A stretch of DNA of 64,000 nt from Actinomycetota bacterium (GTDB taxonomy: Bacteria > Actinomycetota > Actinomycetes > S36-B12 > CAIYMF01). Where the stretch lies: contig JAIUOK010000006.1 of assembly GCA_020161245.1 (NCBI GenBank), positions 1 through 64,000 of the forward strand, given 5' to 3'. Position 1 is the first letter of the stretch; the number at the start of each line of letters is the position of its first letter. The notes beneath the pieces are model-generated. The model made no database searches and was not told where the DNA came from. It saw nothing but the letters and a program-made list of their open reading frames with translations. The position numbers and the translations under genes were made by a program. Below are positions 35,266 to 43,029 of this stretch, one piece after another.

Positions 35266-36620
35266 GAGCCCGGCCCGGCCGCCTCGCGCAGGAGGGCGCC
35301 GGCATCGGCCAGGTCCGGCGCGGTCCAGGCCGCGCGGACGACGCCGAGCGCCGCATCCACGTCCGTGAGCGCAAGGGCGAGCGCCTGCCGCTGCTTGTGC
35401 TCGCGCTCAGCGTCGCCCAGGGGGTTGGCCGGGTGGCCGGAGGCGTGCCGCACCTCGCTGCTGCGCTGGCCGCCGTCGCGCAGGTGCACGACGACGCGTG
35501 CCGCGAAGCGGTCGTGCTCCTCGGTGTCGAGGTCGGCGACGACGTCGACCCGCTCGCGCAGGGCGAGCACCTCGGGCCGTGCCAGCGACGCGGGGGAGAA
35601 CTGCGCCGGGCCTGCGGCGCCGTCCGCGGCCCCGACCGCGACGACCCAGGACGGGCTGTAGCGGCTGTCGAAGGAGTCGCTGACCACCGTCTCGCGCATC
35701 GTGCGGGTGACGGCCGGATCGACATGCACCTCGATGCGCTCGACGTCGTCGGGCCGCAGGTCCCCGGTGACGGCGACGATGGCGTCCACTGCGGCGTGCG
35801 AGCAGCCGCAGCTGGTGTACGGCTTCTGCACCAGCCCCATCGGCGTCGTGATGCCGTGGACCTCCAGGGCGTCGCGCACGATGTCGACGGCGTCGTCCGG
35901 CGCTGTGTCGCCGCCGTAGGCCTGGAGCATCCCGTGGCGGCCGACCAGCCACGACCGCGACGCTGTCATGCCCGCCGCCGCGAGCTGCGCGGCGAGCACC
36001 CCGGCGCGCGCTGCCAGCCCGGCATGCAGCGCCTTGGTGGGAGTGCCGAAGGACGCCTGCAGGCCGCTGGCCGAGGACGCGGCGATGCCCAGTGCGGCAG
36101 CGGAGGCGCCGGCATCGAGCCGCAGCAGGCGCGCAGCTGCGGCCGCAGCGCCGAGGACGCCGATGGTGCTGGTGGCGTGCCAGCCCCGTGCGTAGTGGCC
36201 GTGCGAGAGCACCAGCGAGACCAGGTAGTCGACCTGGTAGCCCACGAGGTAGGCCTCGACGGCGTCCGGTCCGCTGCGGTGCAGATGCTCGGCCAGGCCC
36301 CACACCGCAGGCAGGAGCACCGCGCTGCAGTGGCCGTGCATGGGATGCATGTAGTCGTCCCAGTCCAGTGCATGGCTCGCGGTGCCGTGCAGCAGTGCTA
36401 CGTCGGCCACCGCGTAGCGATCGGCGCCCTGCCAGGCGGGCACGCCACCGACCGTCCGCTCGAGCACCGACCGCACGGCGGCCGGGGCCGGCTCGGCGAG
36501 ACCCGCGAGACCGACCGCGAGGGTGTCCGACAGCGCCGCGACGGCCGAGCGCTCCGCCGGGGCGCCGCCCGGCGGGGCGGTCGCGACGACGGAGGCGATC
36601 AGGTCCTCGACGGCGCTCAC
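35262..36620 (-). CDS. MmgE/PrpD family protein (first copy)
   Basis: 452 residues, normal for the family. Typical segments are ALDWDDYMHPMHGHCSAVLLPAVWGLAEHL, GYQVDYLV, HYARGWHATSTIGVLGAAAAAARLL, GASAAALGIAASSASGLQASFGTPTKALHAG and KPYTSCGCSHAAVDAI. Known members are 2-methylcitrate dehydratase, cis-aconitate decarboxylase and iminodisuccinate epimerase, so a small polycarboxylate or its analogue is the likely substrate. It is divergent from the SDR pair across a 16-bp palindrome. A second copy lies at 43026-44417. Confidence 0.88.
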   Translation of the reverse strand: MSAVEDLIASVVATAPPGGAPAERSAVAALSDTLAVGLAGLAEPAPAAVRSVLERTVGGVPAWQGADRYAVADVALLHGTASHALDWDDYMHPMHGHCSAVLLPAVWGLAEHLHRSGPDAVEAYLVGYQVDYLVSLVLSHGHYARGWHATSTIGVLGAAAAAARLLRLDAGASAAALGIAASSASGLQASFGTPTKALHAGLAARAGVLAAQLAAAGMTASRSWLVGRHGMLQAYGGDTAPDDAVDIVRDALEVHGITTPMGLVQKPYTSCGCSHAAVDAIVAVTGDLRPDDVERIEVHVDPAVTRTMRETVVSDSFDSRYSPSWVVAVGAADGAAGPAQFSPASLARPEVLALRERVDVVADLDTEEHDRFAARVVVHLRDGGQRSSEVRHASGHPANPLGDAEREHKQRQALALALTDVDAALGVVRAAWTAPDLADAGALLREAAGPGS

Positions 36621-36763
36621 CTGACGAGCATCGGAGGGCGCGCGTGGCGGCGCGAGCGCCCCGTGCCGCCGCCCGGCACGGCAGGCCGACGAGGCCGTGG
36701 GGCTATTCCGCTCGGTGAGGCGACGGAGCCCGCGCGGCGCCTCGCGCTCTAGCGTCCCGGCAC

Positions 36764-36779
36764 ACCTGGACGTCCAGGT
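36764..36779. promoter_or_regulatory. 16-bp perfect palindrome, candidate operator for the SDR-ALDH operon
   Basis: ACCTGGACGTCCAGGT reads the same on both strands. It is nine bases downstream of a possible -10 hexamer TAGCGT (36750-36755) and 17 bases before the GTG of the first SDR gene, so it would cover the transcription start. A repressor dimer site is the simplest reading; which regulator binds is unknown (IclR proteins are encoded at 51.8-53.3 kb). Confidence 0.55.
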
Positions 36780-36796
36780 CCCTGAGGAGGAGCGCA

Positions 36797-37528
36797 GTGC
36801 AGGAGCCCGCGGGCAGGACCGTGCTGGTGGCCGGGCCGGACGTGTCAGGCGCCGGTGCGGCGCTGCAGGCGCTCGGCTCGAGCATCGTGATCGTCGGGCC
36901 CGAGACCAGCTCGTTCGCCGACTGCGACGCCGCTGTCGCCGACGCCGTCGCGGCGCACGGCTCCGTCGACGTCCTGCTGCTTCCAGTGCCTCCGCGCAGC
37001 TCCGCGCGGATCGCCCAGCTCGACGCGGGCGAGTGGCGCGCCGGGATCGACGCCGTCACCCGCCGCAGCACCGGGCTGCTCCGGGCCTTCGCGCGCCACC
37101 GGGTGTCGGCAGGCGGTGGCGGCCACGTGGTGTCGTTCGCCTCGAGCGCCGTGTTCGACTCCGACGGCGTCGGGCAGGCCTCCATGAACGCGGCGGTACT
37201 CAGCCTGACCAGCGGCGCCTCGGCCACCCTGGCGCCGCATGGGATCGCGGTGAACTGCATCGTGCTCGGGGGGCCGGAGCGACAGGGCGGGATGCCGCGC
37301 CCGGACACCGACGACGATGCCGCGCTGCTGGCACTCGTCGCGCACCTCGCCTCCGTCGAGCCCTCGTTCACGGGCCGCTACCTCTACTGCGGAGGGCGCG
37401 ATATCGGGCTCTACGCGATGCCGCTGACGATCGAGCAGGCGCACCTGCTGGTGCGGCTGCCCGAGCCGGTCGGGCCCGACGAGCTCGGCGCCGTCCTCGC
37501 GCCGCTGGCGGAGGTGGGGCAGGCATGA
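36797..37528 (+). CDS. Catalytically degenerate short-chain dehydrogenase (pseudo-SDR subunit)
   Basis: 243 residues from GTG 36797 with GAGGAGGAG upstream. The Rossmann outline and late motifs (GIAVNCIVLGGPE, FTGRYLYCGGRDIGLY) place it in the SDR family. However, the cofactor loop TGxxxGxG is replaced by AGPDVSGAG, and the active-site YxxxK is replaced (QASMN at the Tyr-x3-Lys position); only the Ser (FASSAVF) remains. It shares the unusual C-terminal extension (PLTIEQAHLLVRLPEPVGPDELGAVL) with the intact SDR encoded next, which it overlaps by four bases. A heteromer with that partner is likely, comparable to BbsC/BbsD of benzylsuccinate degradation. Confidence 0.82.
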   Translation: MQEPAGRTVLVAGPDVSGAGAALQALGSSIVIVGPETSSFADCDAAVADAVAAHGSVDVLLLPVPPRSSARIAQLDAGEWRAGIDAVTRRSTGLLRAFARHRVSAGGGGHVVSFASSAVFDSDGVGQASMNAAVLSLTSGASATLAPHGIAVNCIVLGGPERQGGMPRPDTDDDAALLALVAHLASVEPSFTGRYLYCGGRDIGLYAMPLTIEQAHLLVRLPEPVGPDELGAVLAPLAEVGQA

Positions 37529-38397
37529 GCGCCACCGGGACCGGCCGGCTCGCCGGACGGGTGGCACTGGTGACGGGCGGCGGCCGCGGTCTGGGCCGCG
37601 GGGTGGCGCGCGTCCTGGCCGGCCTCGGCGCCAGCGTGGTCGTGAGCGACCGGTTCGTCGACGAGGCCGGGACGGCCGCAGCCGCCACCGTCGTCGCCGA
37701 GATCGAGGCCGAGGGCGGGCGCGCAGCTGCGGATTCGGGCGACATCGCCTCGTTCGAGGGCGCCCGGGCCGTGGTCCAGGGCGCGGTCGACGCCTTCGGG
37801 CGCCTCGACATCCTGGTCACCTGCGCCGGCACCTATGCGCCGTCGACCATCCTCGACGTGGAGCAGCCGGAGTGGGAGGGGCTGACCGCCGTCCACCTCG
37901 TCGGGCACACCGGCTGCCTGGCAGCAGCGGCGGAGGTGATGCGTGCCCAGGGCGACGGGGGGCGCATCGTCACCGTCTCCTCGCGCGGCGGGCTGTTCGG
38001 CCCGCAGACGGCGTACTCCGGTGCGAAGGCGGCGATCATGGGCCTCACCACCGCCGCGGCGCGAGAGCTCGAGCCCGACGGCATCACCGTGAACTGCCTG
38101 CTCCCGAGCGCGCTGACCCAGCTGTTCCCGATGGATGCCTCGCGCCGGAGGTTCGGCGGCATGCCGCTGTCGCTGTTCATGGAGGCCGACGACATCGCCC
38201 CCGTCGTCGCCTACCTCTGCCTCGACGAGGCCTCCGGGGTGACCGGCCGGTTCGTGTACGCGTCGGGGGCGGACCTCGCGGTCTACGAGCCGCCCCTGCG
38301 CGTGGAGGGCCACACGACCTTCGTGCGCCGGACGCGCCCGTGGACCGTCGACGAGGTCGCCGACTACCTGCCGTCGCTGCTGCGTGCGGACGGCTGA
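37525..38397 (+). CDS. Short-chain dehydrogenase/reductase (active partner)
   Basis: 290 residues. Intact NAD(P) motif TGGGRGLGRG, CAGTYAP (NAG-type), catalytic Ser in VTVSSRGGLFG and YSGAK. The C-terminal extension (YEPPLRVEGHTTFVRRTRPWTVDEVADYLPSLL) parallels that of the pseudo-SDR before it. Expected reaction: oxidation of a secondary alcohol, perhaps a 3-hydroxyacyl-CoA given the CoA enzymes of the convergent operon. ATGA overlap with the pseudo-SDR; one base before the aldehyde dehydrogenase start. Confidence 0.9.
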   Translation: MSATGTGRLAGRVALVTGGGRGLGRGVARVLAGLGASVVVSDRFVDEAGTAAAATVVAEIEAEGGRAAADSGDIASFEGARAVVQGAVDAFGRLDILVTCAGTYAPSTILDVEQPEWEGLTAVHLVGHTGCLAAAAEVMRAQGDGGRIVTVSSRGGLFGPQTAYSGAKAAIMGLTTAAARELEPDGITVNCLLPSALTQLFPMDASRRRFGGMPLSLFMEADDIAPVVAYLCLDEASGVTGRFVYASGADLAVYEPPLRVEGHTTFVRRTRPWTVDEVADYLPSLLRADG

Positions 38398-38398
38398 C

Positions 38399-39862
38399 GT
38401 GACGGGGCTCGAGGAGTACGGCGGCGTCTTCGTCGACGGGGCCTGGCGCCGGGCTCGCGGAGCCGTCCTCGACGTGGTCGACCCGGCGACGGAGGAGGCA
38501 TGGGCCCGCGTCGGCACGGCCTCCGACGACGACGTCGATCTGGCGGTGGCGGCTGCCGGTGATGCGCTGGACCGCGGGCCGTGGGCCTCCGCGCCGCTCT
38601 CGGAGCGCATCGAGGTCGTCCGCCGCCTGGCCGCGCTCGTCCAGGCGAGCGCCCCGGAGCTCGCCCGGGTGCGCAGCCGCTCCATGGGGGCGCCGTACAA
38701 GGCATCGCTGGGCCTGTCCAACTCCGCCGGCGTCATCGGCATGTACATCGACACGGTGCAGCAGGTGGCGTTCGAGACGGTGCGCCGCGACGAGTACGGA
38801 GACTCGCTCGTCGTGCGTGGGCCCGTCGGGACGGTGGCCGGGATCGTGCCCTGGAACGTCCCGGTCCGCAACGAGCTGAAGAAGATCGTCCCGGCCATCC
38901 TCGCCGGCTGCAGCGTGGTGCTCAAGCCGTCGCCGGAGTCGCCCGTGGCCGGCGCGCTGCTGATGGACCTGTGCCAGCAGGCGGGCGTGCCGTCGGGGGT
39001 CGTGGGGCTGGTCTCCGGGGGTGCCGACGTCGGCGAGGCGCTCGTCCGCCATCCCGGTGTCCGCAAGATCGCCTTCACCGGCAGTACGGCCACCGGGGCG
39101 CGCATCGCCTCCATCGCCGGCCCCCGTCTGGCCCGGCTGCAGCTCGAGCTCGGCGGCAAGTCCGCGGCTGTGGTGCTCCCGGACGCCGACCTCGATCTCG
39201 TGGCGCGCAGCCTCTACGCCTTCGGGCTCGGCAACAGCGGGCAGATCTGCGCGGCTCTCACGCGCGTCGTCGTCCCGCGTGCCCGCCAGGCCGAGGTGGT
39301 CGAGGCGCTGGTGGCGGCTGCGGGCCGGCACGTCCTCGGCGACCCCATGGACGAGGCGACGACGATGGGGCCGCTGGTGTCCCGGCGCGCGCGCGACAAG
39401 GCCCTGGGCCTGGTCTCGACAGCTCTCGACGAGGGCGCCCGGGCGGCCTGCGGCGGTGGAGCCCCGGCCCATCTGACCAGGGGATGGTTCGTCGAGCCCA
39501 CGGTCCTCTACGACGTCGAGCCGGGCTCCACCATCGCCCAGGAGGAGGTCTTCGGACCGGTCCTGGCGGTCGTGCCCTACGACGACGAGGAGCAGGCGGT
39601 GCGCATCGCCAACGACTCGCGCTACGGCCTGCACGGTGCCGTGTTCTCAGCCGACGACGATCGCGCGCTCGCGGTCGCGCGCCGGATCGATACGGGCACC
39701 TGCGCGATCAACTCCTTCGACGTCCCGCTGTCCGCGCCGTTCGGCGGCACCAAGCAGTCGGGGGTCGGGCGGGAGAACGGCGTCGAGGGCTACGACTCCT
39801 ACCTCGAGTACCGCAGCTACAAGCTCACGCCCGGGCTCGCCGAGCGGCTGAGCCGGGCCTGA
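38399..39862 (+). CDS. NAD(P)-dependent aldehyde dehydrogenase
   Basis: 487 residues from GTG 38399; GTG 38384 inside the SDR gene is the alternative. ALDH motifs: PWNVPVRNELKKIVPAI, FTGSTATGARI, catalytic Glu in LELGGKSAAVV, catalytic Cys in NSGQICAALTRVV, and EEVFGPVL. Third gene of the SDR operon. As the upstream-convergent operon encodes a benzoylformate-decarboxylase-like enzyme producing an aldehyde, oxidation of that aldehyde to a carboxylate is a plausible role (inference). Confidence 0.92.
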   Translation: MTGLEEYGGVFVDGAWRRARGAVLDVVDPATEEAWARVGTASDDDVDLAVAAAGDALDRGPWASAPLSERIEVVRRLAALVQASAPELARVRSRSMGAPYKASLGLSNSAGVIGMYIDTVQQVAFETVRRDEYGDSLVVRGPVGTVAGIVPWNVPVRNELKKIVPAILAGCSVVLKPSPESPVAGALLMDLCQQAGVPSGVVGLVSGGADVGEALVRHPGVRKIAFTGSTATGARIASIAGPRLARLQLELGGKSAAVVLPDADLDLVARSLYAFGLGNSGQICAALTRVVVPRARQAEVVEALVAAAGRHVLGDPMDEATTMGPLVSRRARDKALGLVSTALDEGARAACGGGAPAHLTRGWFVEPTVLYDVEPGSTIAQEEVFGPVLAVVPYDDEEQAVRIANDSRYGLHGAVFSADDDRALAVARRIDTGTCAINSFDVPLSAPFGGTKQSGVGRENGVEGYDSYLEYRSYKLTPGLAERLSRA

Positions 39863-39890
39863 GGCGCCACCGGTCGCGACGGCCCCGGGT

Positions 39891-40670
39891 TCAGCGCCCC
39901 TGCCAGCGGGGCTCGCGCTTCTCCAGGAACGCGCGCGCGCCCTCCTTCTGGTCCTCGGAGGCGTACACATCCGGGCCGATGTCCAGCCGGATCGCCTCGT
40001 GCGGGGGCATGCCCTGCGTGCGGCGGTACGTGAGCTTGAGGCGCTGCAGCGACAGCGGAGCCGAGCTCACGACGTCGTCGAGCAGCTCGAGCGCGACGTC
40101 GAGCACCGCGTCGTCCGGGGCGACGCGGTTGACCAGGCCGAAGCGCTCCGCCTCGGCCACCGGGATGCGTCGACCGGTGTAGAGCCACTCCATGGCGATG
40201 CCCTGGGGCACCAGCCCCGGGAGCGCCACCGAGGCGAAGTGCGCACCACGGCCGCGCTTGGCCTCGGGGACGGCGAAGAAGGCGGACTCCGCGACCACCC
40301 TCAGATCGCAGGACAGCGCGAGCTCGAACCCGCCTGCGACCGCCGGGCCGTTGACGACTGCCACGGTGGGCTTGCGCGTGTCGATCATCGCCTCGAACAG
40401 CGACCGCCGCGTGCTGTGCAGCGGCCCGTACCAGGGCCGGCCCGCGTCGGCGAGCGCACGTGCATCGGCGAGATCGGCGCCGGAGCAGAAGGCCGCCCCC
40501 GCGCCCGTGATGGCGACGGCGTAGACCGAGGGGTCGTGGTCGGCGTCGACCAGCGCCTCCACGAGGGCGTCGTTGAGGGCGAGGTTGAGCGCGTTGCGCA
40601 CCTGGGGCCGGTTCAAGGTGAGCAGGCGGGTACGTCCGCGCTCCTCCACCAGCAGCACGTCGTCGCTCAT
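39891..40670 (-). CDS. Enoyl-CoA hydratase/isomerase family protein
   Basis: 259 residues with AGGAGG before the ATG. Crotonase fold: VRNALNLALNDAL, oxyanion-hole segments GAGAAFCSGADL and NGPAVAGGFELALSCDLRV, and the C-terminal IRLDIGPDVYASEDQKEGARAFLEKREPRW typical of hydratases. At the second catalytic position it has PEAKRGRGA, keeping one Glu. It hydrates or isomerises an unsaturated acyl-CoA. Last gene of the six-gene operon, overlapping the CoA-transferase gene by four bases. Confidence 0.9.
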   Translation of the reverse strand: MSDDVLLVEERGRTRLLTLNRPQVRNALNLALNDALVEALVDADHDPSVYAVAITGAGAAFCSGADLADARALADAGRPWYGPLHSTRRSLFEAMIDTRKPTVAVVNGPAVAGGFELALSCDLRVVAESAFFAVPEAKRGRGAHFASVALPGLVPQGIAMEWLYTGRRIPVAEAERFGLVNRVAPDDAVLDVALELLDDVVSSAPLSLQRLKLTYRRTQGMPPHEAIRLDIGPDVYASEDQKEGARAFLEKREPRWQGR

Positions 40671-41899
40671 GGGGCCTCCTCGGTCCGGGCTGCGGATGTG
40701 GCGGCGACGACGTCGCTGCTCAGCAGTGCGTCGATACCGGCCTCGTCGTAGCCGAGGTCGGCGAGCACGGCGCGCGTGTCCGCGCCGAGCAGCGGCGGGG
40801 CGCACGTGTGCGCCGGGTACTGCCCGTCGAAGGTCATCGGGAGGTTGACGACCTCGAGGTCGGCGACGATCGGGTGCGGGAGGCGCTCGAGCATGCCGGT
40901 GGCCAGGGCCTGCTCGTCGTGCGCCATGTCCTCGACCTTGTTGACGCGGGAGGCCGGCACCCCGGCATCGGCGAGCAGCGCCAGCAGCGTCGCCGCGTCG
41001 AAGCGGGAGGTCACGTCGCCGACCGCGGCCTCCACCGTCCTGCGGTTGGCCGATCGCTCCGGGTTGGAGGCGAAGCCCTCGCGCCCCAGGAGGTCCTCGG
41101 CCCCCGTGGCGCGGCAGAAGCGGGTCCACAGCACCTGGTTGCCGGCGGAGAGGAACACGTACCCGTCGCTGACGGGGAACGCGCCGTAGGGGACGACGCC
41201 GTCGTGCCCGGACCCGAGGCGCTCGCGGGGCTGGTTGCCGGCTCGCGCGCTCATGAGCCCGGCGTTCACCCAGGACAGCGCAGTCTGCAGCAGCGACACC
41301 TCGACGTGGCTGCCCTCGCCCGTCTGGTCGCGGCGCCGGAGGGCGTCGAGGATGCCGATCACCGCCCACATGCCCGTGCCCTTGTCGAGCACGGACAGCG
41401 GCACCCGCACGGGCGGCCCGTCGCCGCTGCTCACCATGTCGACGATGCCGGAGTACGCCTGCAGGAGCGGGTCGTAGGCGGGGTCGTCCTTGCGCGGCCC
41501 CTGGGGGCCGAAACCGCTCATGTCGCAGTGGACGAGCCGAGGGTTCAGCGCCCGCAGACGGTCGTGGGCGAACCCGGCCTTGGCCAGTGCGCCGGGCCGC
41601 AGGTTCTGCACCAGGACGTCGGCGGAGGCGATGAGGCGCTCGAGCACCTCGGCGCCCCGCGGGTCCTTGTAGTCGAGCTCGAGGCTGCGCTTGTTGCGGT
41701 TGAGCCCGAGGAAGATCACCGACTGCTCGTCCCATACCGGCGGCGCCCAGGCCCGGGTGTCGTCGCCGGCGCCCACCCTCTCGACCTTGACGACGTCGGC
41801 GCCGAGGTCGCCGAGGATCTGGCCGACGAGAGGGCCGGCCACCGACGTGCTGATCTCCACCACGCGCAGGCCCCGCATGGAGCCGTGCGGGCGGTTCAT
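40667..41899 (-). CDS. CaiB/BaiF-type (class III) CoA-transferase, copy 1
   Basis: 410 residues. Class III signatures: LRVVEISTSVAGPLVGQILGDLGADVVKVER, LGLNRNKRSLELDYKDPRG, LVQNLRPGAL, and the catalytic Asp by family position in PLSVLDKGTGMWAVIGIL. Such enzymes move CoA between carboxylic acids, often activating a dicarboxylate with succinyl-CoA. It overlaps the lyase gene upstream and the hydratase gene downstream by four bases each, so it probably provides the CoA thioester for the operon's pathway. Confidence 0.92.
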   Translation of the reverse strand: MNRPHGSMRGLRVVEISTSVAGPLVGQILGDLGADVVKVERVGAGDDTRAWAPPVWDEQSVIFLGLNRNKRSLELDYKDPRGAEVLERLIASADVLVQNLRPGALAKAGFAHDRLRALNPRLVHCDMSGFGPQGPRKDDPAYDPLLQAYSGIVDMVSSGDGPPVRVPLSVLDKGTGMWAVIGILDALRRRDQTGEGSHVEVSLLQTALSWVNAGLMSARAGNQPRERLGSGHDGVVPYGAFPVSDGYVFLSAGNQVLWTRFCRATGAEDLLGREGFASNPERSANRRTVEAAVGDVTSRFDAATLLALLADAGVPASRVNKVEDMAHDEQALATGMLERLPHPIVADLEVVNLPMTFDGQYPAHTCAPPLLGADTRAVLADLGYDEAGIDALLSSDVVAATSAARTEEAP

Positions 41900-43029
41900 G
41901 AGGTGCCCTTCGCGGCATCGATCGCGTCGCGCGCCGGTGACGTCACCGGCTGCTTCCACGGCCGGGGGCAGCCGTCGTAGACCGACGGCCCCAGCCGGAA
42001 GTGCTGGGCCTGCTCGAAGGTCTCCACCAGGGGCATGTCCATGTCGTAGAGCCGGTCGCCCGAGGGGAGCGGGCCGGCCTTGCTCACGTGCCCGTAGAGC
42101 TCGTGCCCGACGACCTCCTCCGCCAGGTGCGCGGCCTCCACGAGGGCATCGACGTCGATCCCGGTGGCGATCCCCTCGAGCTCGAGCAGGTGCACGAAGT
42201 CCTCGGTGGGGATCATCCGCGTGGCGCGGCCGTTGCCGCAGTAGGGGCAGCCGCCCATGCCCCCGATGGACGTGTCGACGACGAGCGTGTGCTCGGGGCC
42301 GAGCAGCCGGAGGACCTGGTAGGCCGACAGGAGGGCGAGTCCTCGGCCGTCGTGCAGATGCAGATGGACGCGGGTGAAGGCGGGCCACCTCTGCAGGGCG
42401 GCCTCGACGGTCTCCTCGACCGCGCGCGGCGTGCACCAGCTCATGGGGTCCCCGAGCCAGAGCGTGCGCGGCTCGATGCCGTGCTCGCGCCACGCCTCGA
42501 CCTCTAGCTCGATGAGGTCGAGGCGCTGCTCCAGGCTGAAGGGCCCCAGCCAGTTCGACCCCCAGGCCGCGTTGACCGCCACGACCGCATCCGTCCGTCC
42601 GGACGCCACGGCGGCCGCGATCGCGGCGGGCATCGCGGCGATCTCGTCGGCCTGGGAGCGTCCGGTGTTGCGGCGCACGAACACATCGCACAGGTGCAGC
42701 TGCGTCCGCACGGCGCCGGGGGCGGTGATCCGCGGTTCGAAGGCGGCGCGGCGCTCGGCGCCGCGGGCGTTGAGCACCAGCGCCGTGTAGGTCACCCCCT
42801 CGACGGGCGTGAAGCGCTCGATGAGCTGCTCCACCTCGGCCATCTGGGGCACCCAGCGGGGGCTCACGAACGAGCCGACGACGATGTTGCGCAGGCCGGT
42901 GCCCGACAGGGCGTCGAGCAGCCGCACCTTGTCGTCGAGAGCGATGCCGGCGCTCTCGATCTGCATGCCCTCGCGCATGCCCTCCTCGATCACCACCACG
43001 GTGGGCGGCCCGTCGGTCCTGCCGGTCAT
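41896..43029 (-). CDS. HMG-CoA lyase-like (HMGL-family) carbon-carbon lyase
   Basis: 377 residues. DRE-TIM barrel: EEGMREGMQIESAG (in place of the DGLRDG start), VVGSFVSPRWVPQMAE, metal-binding HLHLHDGRGLALL, and the flexible loop TSIGGMGGCPYCGNGRATRMIPTEDFVHLLE with the HMG-CoA-lyase-type cysteine in GGCPY. Divalent-metal lyases of this group cleave 3-hydroxyacyl-CoA (often tertiary alcohols) to acetyl-CoA or another acyl-CoA and a ketone or ketoacid. The N-terminal EEGMREG and the extra Cys in CPYCGNG differ from standard HMG-CoA lyase, so the substrate is probably different. Overlaps both neighbours by four bases. Confidence 0.85.
   Translation of the reverse strand: MTGRTDGPPTVVVIEEGMREGMQIESAGIALDDKVRLLDALSGTGLRNIVVGSFVSPRWVPQMAEVEQLIERFTPVEGVTYTALVLNARGAERRAAFEPRITAPGAVRTQLHLCDVFVRRNTGRSQADEIAAMPAAIAAAVASGRTDAVVAVNAAWGSNWLGPFSLEQRLDLIELEVEAWREHGIEPRTLWLGDPMSWCTPRAVEETVEAALQRWPAFTRVHLHLHDGRGLALLSAYQVLRLLGPEHTLVVDTSIGGMGGCPYCGNGRATRMIPTEDFVHLLELEGIATGIDVDALVEAAHLAEEVVGHELYGHVSKAGPLPSGDRLYDMDMPLVETFEQAQHFRLGPSVYDGCPRPWKQPVTSPARDAIDAAKGTS

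Noticed and set aside
35262-36620. Methylcitrate cycle (prpD) gene
   Set aside because: No methylcitrate synthase is encoded nearby, and the neighbours are aromatic and CoA enzymes; the partial lyase-family gene at 63856 is too far and too incomplete to support it.
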